Origin: Hyphomonas sp. Mor2
Lineage (GTDB): Bacteria; Pseudomonadota; Alphaproteobacteria; Caulobacterales; Hyphomonadaceae
Length of the DNA: 64,000 bases
NCBI RefSeq assembly: GCF_001854405.1
Contig: NZ_CP017718.1
Location: forward strand, 310,001 to 374,000
Reading direction: 5' to 3'
Part shown: positions 1 to 8,227 of the stretch, one piece after another
Layout of the letters: each line of letters starts with the position of its first letter
Position numbering within the stretch: position 1 is the first letter of the stretch
Notes under the pieces: model-generated
What the model saw: the letters and a program-made list of their open reading frames with translations, nothing else
Told to the model about the DNA's origin: nothing
Database searches by the model: none
Program-made: the position numbers and the translations under genes

Positions 1-17
1 AGTCGTCCGACGACTAG
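1..17 (+). CDS. 3' end of an upstream gene (partial)
   Basis: The first 17 bases read as the last codons of a frame ending Ser-Ser-Asp-Asp and a TAG stop at 15-17. A strong rho-independent terminator follows 16 bases later, which suggests that a rightward gene really ends here. Five codons are too few to identify a product. Confidence 0.3.
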
Positions 18-32
18 ACACCAAGCATGAGG

Positions 33-64
33 AGGCCGCCCGCGAAAACGGGCGGCCTTTTTGT
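33..64 (+). terminator. Rho-independent terminator at left edge
   Basis: A perfect 10-bp stem (33-42 with 49-58, GC-rich) has a 6-base loop and runs into five T's. It ends whatever transcript enters from the left and lies well upstream of the TfoX-domain gene. Confidence 0.85.
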
Positions 65-108
65 GAAACCGGTGTCACAAAAGGGGTATTTTGTACCCCG
101 AAAACGGG
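59..108. promoter_or_regulatory. Three back-to-back palindromes
   Basis: Positions 59-82 form a 24-base dyad with one mismatched pair around an ACCGGT core and TTTTGTGA/TCACAAAA arms. Positions 83-99 form a 6-bp stem (GGGGTA/TACCCC), and 97-108 form CCCG-AAAA-CGGG. They sit between a terminator and the TfoX-domain gene. The first could be an operator for a dimeric regulator, but no binding protein can be assigned. Confidence 0.35.
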
Positions 109-251
109 AAATTGCACTTTTTAGCGTGCGTGCCAGCGCTGTCAGGGTTGCAAACTCGGAATAAAAATCCATGTTCCCCCGCGTAAGTCCCAATCCGCTC
201 CGACCGACCTGTTCCGAGCAACCAAAATAGGGACGTCGCCGGAGGAAGTAG

Positions 252-626
252 ATGACAAAACAGGACAACCCATTTCATACCTATGTCGAAGACCTGTTCG
301 CGGGTCTCGGACGCATTCGCATTCGCAAGATGTTTGGCGGCGCCGGAGTTTACTCTGGGGAAGACATGTTCGCCCTGATCGATCAGGACCGGATCTATGT
401 GAAATCAGACGACGCCTTGAAAGCCGACCTGGTCGAAGAAGGCGGTGAAGCCTTTGAGTGGACCAATCCAAGCACCGGAAAAACCATCACGATGAGCTAT
501 GTCTCGCTGCCGGTGAACGCGCTGGACGATCGGGATGAGGCTTCAACCTGGGCTCGCAAGGCGCTCGACGTCGCGGTTCAGGCGCGCCGTGCGAAAGTGA
601 AATCGCCGCGTCGGATGACGTTTTAG
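252..626 (+). CDS. TfoX N-terminal domain protein
   Basis: The 124-residue protein resembles the N-terminal domain of TfoX/Sxy proteins, with the hallmark RKMFGGAGVY segment near residue 26 followed by the FALI...DRIYVKSDD strand pattern. It lacks the C-terminal TfoX domain found in enteric competence regulators, so it is the short stand-alone form common in alphaproteobacteria, whose role is not established. The C-terminal tail is basic (RRAKVKSPRR). The ATG is preceded by a strong GGAGGAAG ribosome binding site at the proper distance. It is convergent with the next gene, separated by 8 bases. The family call is firm. Any role in DNA uptake is not shown. Confidence 0.85.
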   Translation: MTKQDNPFHTYVEDLFAGLGRIRIRKMFGGAGVYSGEDMFALIDQDRIYVKSDDALKADLVEEGGEAFEWTNPSTGKTITMSYVSLPVNALDDRDEASTWARKALDVAVQARRAKVKSPRRMTF

Positions 627-634
627 AGTCTCGG

Positions 635-1420
635 CTACGCCTTATTGAAATTTGCAGGGCGTTTCTCCAGGAACGCCTTGACCCCTTCCTTGAAGTCAGG
701 CTGTCGACCCGCGGTTCGCTGCGCAAAACGCTCAGCCTGTAGCTGACTGTCAAAGTCATTGTCTTCGGCTTGCCAGACCAGGTCCCGAATGAGAGCCAGC
801 GCCTGGGTTGGACCATCGGCCAGGCGGCGAGCATAGACCCGCGCCTCGTCCATCAACTGGTCATCGGGAACCACCTTGTTGATCATGCCCCAGTCCAGCG
901 CCTGATCTGCGAAGACCTTGTCACCAAAGAGCGTCATTTCCATCGCTTTCGCGCGTCCGACGAGTCGCGGCAGCAGGAAGGTCGAACCGCCATCCGGCAC
1001 CAAGCCGATGCGCCGAAACGCTTGCAGGAAATAGCCACTTTCGGCTGAGATAATGAAATCCCCCATCAGCGCGATCGAGCAACCGACGCCCGCCGCAGCG
1101 CCGTTTACGGCCGTAATGATCGGGTGCGGATGGGTCCGCATGGCCTTGATGAACGGGTTATAATGCGTGTCGAGCCCCTTGCCTGCATCCGGCTTGCCTT
1201 TCGGCTGTTCACCGGGTTTGTTTGACAAGTTCGCGCCAGAGCAGAAGCCGCGTCCATTGCCGGTCAGGATTGTGCACCGGGCTTCATCGCCAGCCCGTTC
1301 CAGCGCCAATGCGAGCTCTTCAATCGTATCCATTCCGGCCGCGTTCATGGTTTTCGGGTCGTTGAAGGCGATGGTCGCGATATCGTCGCTGATCTCATAT
1401 GTGATCTTCTTGAATGTCAT
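635..1420 (-). CDS. Enoyl-CoA hydratase/isomerase, PaaG-like
   Basis: This is a crotonase-fold protein of 261 residues, the normal length. The oxyanion-hole segments GRGFCSGANL (around 58) and NGAAAGVGCSIAL (around 105) are present. The second active-site region reads LVPDGGSTFLLPRLVG, with Asp where classical hydratases have the second Glu. That pattern, and the overall resemblance, are those of PaaG-type isomerases of phenylacetyl-CoA breakdown. No other paa genes are nearby, so the physiological substrate is open: beta-oxidation of a fatty or aromatic acyl-CoA is most likely. The start has a GGAGA ribosome binding site. It is transcribed divergently from the coniferyl aldehyde dehydrogenase gene across a 141-bp gap, which may hint at a shared aromatic or phenylpropanoid role. 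Confidence 0.85.
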   Translation of the reverse strand: MTFKKITYEISDDIATIAFNDPKTMNAAGMDTIEELALALERAGDEARCTILTGNGRGFCSGANLSNKPGEQPKGKPDAGKGLDTHYNPFIKAMRTHPHPIITAVNGAAAGVGCSIALMGDFIISAESGYFLQAFRRIGLVPDGGSTFLLPRLVGRAKAMEMTLFGDKVFADQALDWGMINKVVPDDQLMDEARVYARRLADGPTQALALIRDLVWQAEDNDFDSQLQAERFAQRTAGRQPDFKEGVKAFLEKRPANFNKA

Positions 1421-1561
1421 CGGGGTCTCCCTGTCTTGGCGTCTAATCTATGCAGCTGGTGCGTGGTGAAAACCGTGACCCTACGGCAGCTGGAAGTGTT
1501 TTGTCTTCGCGGCGTTCTGAGCTATCGTTAACGTCAACGAAAAAGAGCCTCGGAGGATGAT

Positions 1562-2998
1562 ATGGCATTGGATGGACTTTCTGCGGATGGCATGGGTGCC
1601 ATTCTCGCCAAACAAAAGGCAGCTCATATTCGCGATGGAATTCCATCGGCGGAACAACGCGAAGCCTGGATCGATAAGTCCATTGATCTGCTGGTCACGC
1701 ATGGCGATGCGCTCGCCAGGGCGATGGCTGAGGATTTCGGGCACCGTTCGATCGATCAGTCAAACCTGACCGACATTGCAGGCTCGATTGGCGCGCTTAA
1801 GCATTCCAAGAAGCATCTGCGCAAATGGATGAAACCTGAAAAGCGGAAAGTGGAGTTCCCGCTCGGCTTGCTTGGCTCAAAAGCCCAGATTCAGTACCAG
1901 CCGAAAGGCGTCATTGGCGTCATCAGTCCGTGGAATTTTCCCGTCAATCTGACCTTTGCGCCGATGGCAAATGTGTTCGCCGCCGGGAACCGGGCCATGA
2001 TCAAGCCCTCCGAGTTCACCGAAAAGACCAGCGAGCTGATGGCAGAGCTGTTCGCCAAATATTATACCGATGAAGAAGTCGCCGTGGTGACCGGGGGGCC
2101 GGATGTCGGCGCCGCATTTACGCAACTTCCCTTCGATCACATCATCTTCACCGGGGCGACCTCTATCGCGCACCATGTGATGCGCGCTGCTGCCGATAAT
2201 CTCGTGCCACTGACGCTGGAGCTGGGCGGCAAATCGCCGGTGATCCTCGGCCAGTCAGCCGATCTCGACAAGGCTGCGAGCCGGATCATGGCTGGCAAGA
2301 CGCTGAATGCTGGACAGATCTGTCTGGCGCCGGACTATGCTTTCGTGCCGGAAGACAAGACCGGCGATTTTGTCGGCGCCGCGCAGGCTGCGGTCACCAA
2401 GATGTTCCCGGACGGCATGAAGGACAATGATGACTACACTTCCATCGTCAATCAGCGCCACTATGAGCGTCTGAATTCCTATCTCGACGATGCCCGCGAA
2501 AAGGGCGCTGAAGTGGTGGAGATCAATCCAGGCAATGAGAATTTCAGCCAGCAGCCGCATCACAAGATGGCGCCGCATATCGTGCTCAATCCGACCGACG
2601 ACATGAAGGTCATGCAGGATGAGATTTTCGGGCCGATCCTGCCGCTGAAATCCTACAAGCAGACCGGCGATGCCGTCGCCTACATCAATGACAATCCAAG
2701 GCCATTGGGACTTTACTATTTCGGCGACGACGCGAATGAGCGCGACATGGTGCTGAACAATACCACGTCAGGCGGCGTCACCGTCAATGACGTGATCTTC
2801 CATGTGGCCCAGGAAGACCTGCCCTTTGGCGGCGTCGGCCCATCCGGCATGGGCGCCTATCATGGACGCGACGGGTTCTTCGAGTTCAGCCACAAGAAGG
2901 CGATCTACACTCAGACGGGCAATGAAATCCTCGCCATGATGCGCCCGCCTTATGGCGAGAAATTCCGCAAACAGGTTGCGGCCCGCATGAAGAAGTAG
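1562..2998 (+). CDS. calB: Coniferyl aldehyde dehydrogenase
   Basis: The 478-residue NAD(P)-dependent aldehyde dehydrogenase belongs to the class-3-like group that includes CalB. It carries the cofactor motif GVISPWNFP (around residue 119), the general-base Glu in TLELGGKSP (around 219), the nucleophilic Cys in AGQICLAPDY (around 253) and the C-terminal substrate segment ending EFSHKKAIYT. Known relatives oxidise coniferyl aldehyde to ferulate, but many accept other aromatic or medium aliphatic aldehydes. The ATG has a GGAGG site 5-6 bases upstream. No signal peptide is seen, so the enzyme is cytoplasmic. The family assignment is strong and the exact substrate is inferred. Confidence 0.85.
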   Translation: MALDGLSADGMGAILAKQKAAHIRDGIPSAEQREAWIDKSIDLLVTHGDALARAMAEDFGHRSIDQSNLTDIAGSIGALKHSKKHLRKWMKPEKRKVEFPLGLLGSKAQIQYQPKGVIGVISPWNFPVNLTFAPMANVFAAGNRAMIKPSEFTEKTSELMAELFAKYYTDEEVAVVTGGPDVGAAFTQLPFDHIIFTGATSIAHHVMRAAADNLVPLTLELGGKSPVILGQSADLDKAASRIMAGKTLNAGQICLAPDYAFVPEDKTGDFVGAAQAAVTKMFPDGMKDNDDYTSIVNQRHYERLNSYLDDAREKGAEVVEINPGNENFSQQPHHKMAPHIVLNPTDDMKVMQDEIFGPILPLKSYKQTGDAVAYINDNPRPLGLYYFGDDANERDMVLNNTTSGGVTVNDVIFHVAQEDLPFGGVGPSGMGAYHGRDGFFEFSHKKAIYTQTGNEILAMMRPPYGEKFRKQVAARMKK

Positions 2999-3020
2999 GG
3001 CACCCCGGTTCGACCCTCTG

Positions 3021-3050
3021 AAAGCCGGCTCCCATCGAGGCGGCTTTTTT
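3021..3050 (+). terminator. Terminator after calB
   Basis: A 7-bp stem AAAGCCG/CGGCTTT (3021-3027 with 3041-3047) runs into six T's on the + strand, 23 bases after the calB stop. The leftward peptidase gene ends at the same place. On that strand the hairpin has only a short T run, so it may act weakly in both directions. Confidence 0.75.
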
Positions 3051-4995
3051 AATCCAGAGGCAAGTGCTCAGCGATGAAACGATCCATTTCGCGTAGGGTT
3101 TGCAAGCGCGTATCGGCGACCGAGAGCCAATGGTCTTCGCCTTTTAGTTTGATGAGTTCTACCTTTTTGTCCGCACGGCGCAGGGCGTTTCGCATCACAA
3201 TGCTTTGGTTGTAGGGCACGACTGTGTCGTCATCGCCGTGAAGGAGAAGAACGGGCGCGCGAACATTGTCGGCAAACCGGACGGGTGAGATTGCTCGCAA
3301 TTTCTTCCGGCGCGCGTCGCCGTCGGCCATCACCTCTTCCCAATAGGCGATGACCCAATGATCGCGGCCATAGTTTCTTCTTTCTTCGCGCAGCATTTTG
3401 TTGAGATCGGAAACAGGTGCAATTGCAATGACGCATTTGAAGAGGTCGGGTGTGAAGGTTGCACCGGCCAGCGCCGCGTAGCCGCCATAGCTCGCGCCGG
3501 CTATGCAAACGCGTTCGGGATCGACCATTTTTGCCTTGGCCAGCGCGGCAACGCCATCTGAAATGTCGTCTTGCATCTTGCCGCCCCACTCGCCGTCTCC
3601 GGCATCTTCGAAGGCCTTGCCAAAACCTTTTGAGCCCCGGAAATTCGGTTGCAGCACAGCATATCCGCGATTGGCGAAATACTGGGCCATCCAATCAAAA
3701 TCGAACCGGTCATAAGTGGCGGGGCCGCCATGTGGCAGAACCAATGTCGGCAGGGGGCCGTCATTTTGAACGTCATGGCTCGGCGGTACCGTGAGAATGG
3801 CCTGGATCGTCATGCCGTCGCGCGCCTGATACTCCAGTCCCAACATCGCGCCGAGGGCGGTGTTTGGAATGTTGGGGCGCTGCTTGAAGACCACCATATA
3901 ATCGTCCGTCTCTTGTCGGTGGATCAGCCAGACTTCGCCGAGGCTAAGATCAAAAATATTGTAGAGGACAACACTTCGATCATCAGACCATGAATCGACA
4001 TAGATTGTCGCATTCGGCAATACGGTCGAAATTGCGTTGTAACTCGACTCAATATCCTCGTCCAAGAACGTGTAGTCCGGGGTCAAGCCTGCATATTGCG
4101 CGCCTACGATCTTACGATTGGAGTCGGTCAGAACGGCCTCGATCTCGCGATCTTTTGCAGGTGTGACAGGACCACTGATCTCGCCATCGAACCCTAGTTT
4201 CATCAAAGCGTCGGATGCGGTTGCTGCATCTCGATAGACCGAATACACCAAGCCCGATTCATCAGGCATAACGCCCTCGAAGGTGAACGGAATTTCCCGA
4301 AAATCGGCGAAAACAACGTCCCACTCGTCACCGTTTGGGCGCTCCACGCTCAATAGATTGTGCTCGTTATTGTATCCCACCCGTGCGAGCACATTGCCTC
4401 GATCGCCGACAAACCAGTCACGGGTATCAGAAGTGCCCCGTCTGAACAGTTTACCTTTGTCTGAACCCAGGTCGGCGCGAAACAGATCCAGACTCGGATC
4501 TGAATAGTAATCACCGAAAAGGGCCGGCATCAAAACTTCACCGTCACCATGCGCACGGCCGACGATGCGGCCCATGCCGCTTTGCGCCGGATACAGGCCT
4601 TTCGTTCGAACGAGAAGCTGCTTTATCTCATCGGTTTTCAGATTGACCGAGAACGCTGCGCTGAACTCGTATTCACCGCGAAAGCCTCGGGTTCGCACCG
4701 TATCGGATGCGCGTAAGATGACATGGTCATCGTCGTAAAACCCGACGCCACGCGCTTTGATTTTTCCTAGTCCGAAGACGCTGCTGACATTTTGCTCCAG
4801 AAGATCGAAGACAATCAGGCGAGAGTCGTTCTCGCCATGAGCGATCGCCGCCACTTTTGTCCCATTTGGAGAAAGTTCAGCGTCTGAAATTTGGGGTAAG
4901 GCACCATAGGCCTCTAAAGGCGGTTTCGGATGCTCTGCTGACGCCACACCGCCGCCAAGCAGAAAAAGAAATACGACAAAGCCAATCCGGCGCAA
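3049..4995 (-). CDS. Secreted S9 family prolyl oligopeptidase-like peptidase
   Basis: The 648-residue protein has a clear signal peptide (MRRIGFVVFLFLLGGGVASA), so it should act in the periplasm or be exported. Residues from about 30 to 380 fit the beta-propeller gate of S9 peptidases. The C-terminal alpha/beta-hydrolase domain carries the catalytic triad: Ser in GASYGGYAA (about 500), Asp in HGDDDTVVP (about 588) and His in GEDHWLS (about 620). The HGGPATYD oxyanion segment precedes them. This is the dipeptidyl/acylaminoacyl-peptidase-like S9C type common in Caulobacterales, which use peptides as carbon and nitrogen. It stands alone between convergent calB and the upstream rhlE gene. Confidence 0.9.
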   Translation of the reverse strand: MRRIGFVVFLFLLGGGVASAEHPKPPLEAYGALPQISDAELSPNGTKVAAIAHGENDSRLIVFDLLEQNVSSVFGLGKIKARGVGFYDDDHVILRASDTVRTRGFRGEYEFSAAFSVNLKTDEIKQLLVRTKGLYPAQSGMGRIVGRAHGDGEVLMPALFGDYYSDPSLDLFRADLGSDKGKLFRRGTSDTRDWFVGDRGNVLARVGYNNEHNLLSVERPNGDEWDVVFADFREIPFTFEGVMPDESGLVYSVYRDAATASDALMKLGFDGEISGPVTPAKDREIEAVLTDSNRKIVGAQYAGLTPDYTFLDEDIESSYNAISTVLPNATIYVDSWSDDRSVVLYNIFDLSLGEVWLIHRQETDDYMVVFKQRPNIPNTALGAMLGLEYQARDGMTIQAILTVPPSHDVQNDGPLPTLVLPHGGPATYDRFDFDWMAQYFANRGYAVLQPNFRGSKGFGKAFEDAGDGEWGGKMQDDISDGVAALAKAKMVDPERVCIAGASYGGYAALAGATFTPDLFKCVIAIAPVSDLNKMLREERRNYGRDHWVIAYWEEVMADGDARRKKLRAISPVRFADNVRAPVLLLHGDDDTVVPYNQSIVMRNALRRADKKVELIKLKGEDHWLSVADTRLQTLREMDRFIAEHLPLD

Positions 4996-5064
4996 TACAC
5001 GTCCCCCTCAATTACAAGGCGAGACTAGATAAAATCTCTATTTCGGCAACCGTAATTTTGACTG

Positions 5065-6537
5065 CTATTTCAAGAACGCCGGAACATCATCGCCGAAGCC
5101 GCGCACGTCGTCCGGCGCAGGATCGAGAATGAGGTCGTCATCCTTGCGCTTATAGTCGCGTTTGGGGCGATCCTTGCGAGGTTTCTCGTCCGTTTTCGCG
5201 GCGGTCTTTTCGTCGCTGGGCGCTGCGTCCTGGCGGTCTTCGCGCACAGGCGCCTCGCTGCGTTCAGAGCGTTCGCTGCGATCTCGGCGTCCGCGGCCAC
5301 GTCCCCGGCCTTCGCCGCGTCCTCCGCGTTCACCTCTGCCCCGCCCACGGCGACCATCAGAGTCGCTGGGCAGGTCCTCGAGCTCCTCGACCAGACCGTC
5401 CGGCATATAGTCCAGAACGTCCGTCTTGATCAGCATCATCACGCCGCGCCAGGACTTCTCATCCATCGGACCGACAATGGTGAAGCTCTCGCCTTCGCGC
5501 CCGGCCCGGCCGGTGCGGCCGATGCGGTGGACATAGTCCTCATCCTTGGGCGGTGGCGCAAAGTTGAAGACATGGCCAACATCCGGAATGTCGAGACCAC
5601 GAGCCGCCACATCGGAGGCGACCAGCAATTGCAGCTCGCCGTCCCGGAACTTGTTCAGCGTATCCATCCGCGCACTCTGCGGCAGGTCGCCATGAATGGG
5701 CGCGGCGCTGAACCCATGCTTTTGCAGGGATTTGGCGACAATATCGACTTCGCGTTTGCGATTGCAGAAGACAATGCCATTCTTCACGTCGCGGCTCTCA
5801 ATGATCCGGCGCAGGGCGGTGCGCTTGGCTTTGTCGTCGCCGCGAGGGAGCTTGATCACATGCTGGGTAATGGTTTCCGCAGTCTTGGACTGGCGGGCCA
5901 CTTCGATCCGGATCGGATCTTTCTGGAAGGTCTTGGCGAGCCGCGCGATCTCTTTCGGCATGGTCGCCGAGAAGAGCAGGGTCTGGCGGCGCGGGGGCAG
6001 CAACTTGCAGATCTTCTCAATGTCCGGAATGAAGCCCATGTCGAGCATGCGGTCAGCTTCGTCGATGGTGAAGACTTCGACGCCGGTGAGCAGGATCTTG
6101 CCGCGCTCGAACTGGTCGATCAGGCGACCCGGCGTCGCGATCAGGACATCGACGCCGCGCATCAGTTTCTGTTCCTGTTCCTTGAAGCTCACGCCGCCAA
6201 TCAGCAGCGCCATGTTGAGCTTCAGATCCTTGCCATAGGTCTCGAAATTCTCAGCCACCTGCGCGGCGAGTTCGCGGGTTGGGCAGAGGATCAGGCTGCG
6301 CGGCATCCGGGCCCGGGCCCGGCCCTTGGTCAGGCGGTGCATCATGGGCAGGGTGAAGGCGGCAGTCTTGCCCGTCCCGGTCTGGGCGATGCCGGTGACG
6401 TCGCCCCCTTTCTTGATCACAGGAATGGCTTGTTCCTGGATTGGGGTCGGGTGGTCATACCCGGCCGCGTCAATGGCGGTCTGGATACGAGGATCGAGAT
6501 TGAGCTCGGCGAAAGTAATCTGTGGGGTATCAGTCAA
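5065..6537 (-). CDS. rhlE: DEAD-box ATP-dependent RNA helicase RhlE
   Basis: A full DEAD-box core is present: Q motif PTPIQEQAIP, motif I AQTGTGKT (51-58), Ia PTRELAAQ, II DEAD (about 158), III SAT, then the RecA2 motifs RGLDIPDV and HRIGRTGRAGREG. From about residue 395 the tail is a low-complexity RG/RGRG stretch, then mixed-charge Lys/Asp/Glu sequence, typical of RhlE-like helicases that bind RNA through a disordered tail. These enzymes remodel rRNA and mRNA, often in ribosome assembly or cold adaptation. At 490 residues the length is normal. The gene is monocistronic, with a roughly 285-bp upstream gap shared with the sodB 3' end. Confidence 0.92.
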   Translation of the reverse strand: MTDTPQITFAELNLDPRIQTAIDAAGYDHPTPIQEQAIPVIKKGGDVTGIAQTGTGKTAAFTLPMMHRLTKGRARARMPRSLILCPTRELAAQVAENFETYGKDLKLNMALLIGGVSFKEQEQKLMRGVDVLIATPGRLIDQFERGKILLTGVEVFTIDEADRMLDMGFIPDIEKICKLLPPRRQTLLFSATMPKEIARLAKTFQKDPIRIEVARQSKTAETITQHVIKLPRGDDKAKRTALRRIIESRDVKNGIVFCNRKREVDIVAKSLQKHGFSAAPIHGDLPQSARMDTLNKFRDGELQLLVASDVAARGLDIPDVGHVFNFAPPPKDEDYVHRIGRTGRAGREGESFTIVGPMDEKSWRGVMMLIKTDVLDYMPDGLVEELEDLPSDSDGRRGRGRGERGGRGEGRGRGRGRRDRSERSERSEAPVREDRQDAAPSDEKTAAKTDEKPRKDRPKRDYKRKDDDLILDPAPDDVRGFGDDVPAFLK

Positions 6538-6823
6538 AGTGTTGTCCAGCTGTGGATTGAAAGGTCGGTCACATCAAGCTGTTCCGGATTGAACAGCGGG
6601 GCCGACTTCGAATCACTGCGCCGGCAAACATGTTGCGGTGCACATAGTGCAAAAAAGCCCACCGGCATAGGTGGGCTTTTCAGTCTGTGATTGAGTGTGG
6701 CTTCTACGCCGCGCCTTCAATGTCCGCATTCCTGACGATAGTCAGGACCTATGACGGTTGAGAGATTAATCAGCCAGCCGCCTTGGATGCCAACTTGCCT
6801 TGGCAACACGGTAGAGACGCAGC
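6538..6823. other. Gap between rhlE and sodB: hairpins, no gene seen
   Basis: Both flanking genes run leftward, so this stretch is the sodB 3' region and the rhlE leader. Besides the terminator at 6653-6680 it holds perfect small inverted repeats at 6578-6597 (GCTGTTC/GAACAGC, in the rhlE leader), 6731-6746 (CCTGAC-GATA-GTCAGG) and 6788-6805 (TGCCAA/TTGGCA). I find no convincing open reading frame. Confidence 0.5.
6653..6680 (-). terminator. Terminator downstream of sodB
   Basis: A perfect 11-bp stem (6653-6663 with 6670-6680) with a 6-base loop is followed on the minus strand by a run of six T's. It lies about 145 bases past the sodB stop and separates sodB from rhlE. Confidence 0.85.
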
Positions 6824-7429
6824 TTAACCGGCATCCGCCAGGTTCTGGTTGGCGAAGTCCCAATTGACCAGATTGTCGAGGAAGCTCGCCATATAGTTCG
6901 GGCGAGAATTCTGATAATCGAGATAATAAGCGTGCTCCCAGACATCCATGGTCAGGAGTGGGGTGACGCCAGCGTCGGTCAGCGGGGTTTCCGCATTCGG
7001 GGTCTTGGTGATGGCAAGCTTGCCATCTTTCAGGACAAGCCAGGCCCAGCCAGATCCGAACTGGCCGCCACCAGCCGCTTTGAACTGTGTCGCAAACTCA
7101 TCATAGGACCCGAAATCGCGCTCGATCAGTTCGGCGATCTTGCCGTGGGGCGCGCCGCCGCCGCCGGGCTTCATCGAATGCCAGTAGAACGTATGGTTCC
7201 AGACCTGAGCGGCATTGTTGAACAGGCCGGCCTTTGAGGCGTCACCAGCCGCGGCATTGACGATCTCTTCCAGGGATGCGCCTGCCAGATCTGTCCCCTC
7301 AATCAGCTTGTTGAGGTTCACGACATAGGCATTGTGGTGCTTGCCGTGGTGGAAATTCAGCGTTTCTTCTGAAATATGCGGGGCCAGGCCGTCGCGGCCA
7401 TAGGGGAGTTCGGGAAGGTCAAAAGCCAT
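6824..7429 (-). CDS. sodB: Superoxide dismutase, iron type
   Basis: The 201-residue enzyme disproportionates superoxide in the cytoplasm, as no signal peptide is seen. All four metal ligands are visible: His27 (FHHGKHHNAYV), His79 (WNHTFYWH), Asp162 and His166 (DVWEHAYYLDY). The segment NNAAQVWNHTFYW, with Gln before the second ligand, is the iron-type signature; Mn enzymes place the Gln elsewhere. The gene is divergent from the squalene/phytoene synthase-like gene across 56 bp and ends in its own terminator. Family assignment is certain. Metal preference is inferred from the Gln position. Confidence 0.95.
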   Translation of the reverse strand: MAFDLPELPYGRDGLAPHISEETLNFHHGKHHNAYVVNLNKLIEGTDLAGASLEEIVNAAAGDASKAGLFNNAAQVWNHTFYWHSMKPGGGGAPHGKIAELIERDFGSYDEFATQFKAAGGGQFGSGWAWLVLKDGKLAITKTPNAETPLTDAGVTPLLTMDVWEHAYYLDYQNSRPNYMASFLDNLVNWDFANQNLADAG

Positions 7430-7485
7430 GTCATTGGTCTCCTTGAAGAATATTTCGCTGTTCCTGCTCAGCGCTTGCCACAGAT

Positions 7486-8142
7486 ATGGGTTCGATGACC
7501 AGTCCTGCCAGTGATTCTTTGTCAGATATTTTGACTCGCCTGGATGCGCGCGTCCGCCGCGTCGACGAGGAACGGTGGCTTTCGAGCCGTTATGCGTCCG
7601 CGGATCAGCGCCAATCGCTGATCGTGCTGTATGCGTTCTATTATGAACTCGCCAGAGTGCGGGTGGCTGTGACCGATCAGACCATGGGACAGATCCGTTT
7701 CCAATGGTGGCGAGACGCCCTGGACGAGCTGGCGCGCGGCGACGTTCGCCAGCATGACGTTGTGCTGGCGCTGCAAGCCGAGACGACTGCGGAGCATCTG
7801 AAAATCGCGGCCTTGCGAAGCATGATCGAACGATTTGAAGCCGCGTTTCTCGCCAATGATCGCCGTCAGGAGCCGGAAGATCTTCTGGCCATTGCTGCAG
7901 CGGGTGTTTGCGCGCCGGAACACGAGGGGCAAGCAGTCATCGAGCGGATCGCGCTGGACTGGGCGCAGTTGCGACGGGGCGAGGCGGTTCCCGATCTTTC
8001 GCCGCGCCAGTCTATTCCTACGCCATTGCGCCCGGCTGTCGCGCATTTTCGGCTGCGCCACCTCTGGACACGAGGTCAGACACCGAGCCAGTTCTCAACC
8101 CGGCTGTGCATATTGATGGCCGTGTTCACCGGCAAAGTCTGA
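7486..8142 (+). CDS. Squalene/phytoene synthase family protein
   Basis: The 218-residue alpha-helical protein resembles trans-isoprenyl diphosphate synthases of the squalene/phytoene group, most visibly in LYAFYYELARVRVAVTDQTMGQIRFQWWRDALDEL (40-80 region). It is shorter than true synthases (about 280 residues or more), and the second Asp-rich motif is not evident. It therefore looks like the short alphaproteobacterial and mitochondrial (NDUFAF6-like) branch, for which prenyl synthesis has not been shown. A second ATG at 7495 is an equally good start. No good ribosome binding site precedes either one. It lies just upstream of tolC but is separated from it by a probable operator and promoter. 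Confidence 0.6.
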   Translation: MGSMTSPASDSLSDILTRLDARVRRVDEERWLSSRYASADQRQSLIVLYAFYYELARVRVAVTDQTMGQIRFQWWRDALDELARGDVRQHDVVLALQAETTAEHLKIAALRSMIERFEAAFLANDRRQEPEDLLAIAAAGVCAPEHEGQAVIERIALDWAQLRRGEAVPDLSPRQSIPTPLRPAVAHFRLRHLWTRGQTPSQFSTRLCILMAVFTGKV

Positions 8143-8158
8143 TGGCAGCGACAAAATG

Positions 8159-8173
8159 GTGAACAGTGTTCAC
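8159..8173. promoter_or_regulatory. Palindromic operator candidate upstream of tolC
   Basis: GTGAAC-AGT-GTTCAC is a perfect 15-base dyad, with A/T-rich flanks (8153-8156 and 8176-8178) that also pair. It ends 54 bases before the tolC start. This shape and position fit a TetR/AcrR-type repressor site controlling an efflux outer-membrane gene. No repressor gene is adjacent, so the partner is unknown. Confidence 0.5.
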
Positions 8174-8227
8174 TTTTTGGTATGGAACGCTAAATATACC
8201 CGCAAAGACATAGCAACGAGGCCTCCC

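Noticed and set aside
1525..1545. Palindromic CGTTAACG followed by TCAACG upstream of calB
   Set aside because: Too short and isolated to support an operator call; no second copy in the gap.
5070..5360. Repetitive GC-rich tract at the 3' end of rhlE
   Set aside because: It encodes the RG-rich helicase tail; no array-like spacing, so not a CRISPR or satellite.
5527..6690. 387-codon open frame antisense to rhlE
   Set aside because: The opposite strand encodes all DEAD-box motifs; the antisense translation shows no domain.
8156..8227. N-terminally extended tolC start
   Set aside because: It would bury the signal peptide and place the operator dyad inside the gene; ATG 8228 has the ribosome binding site.
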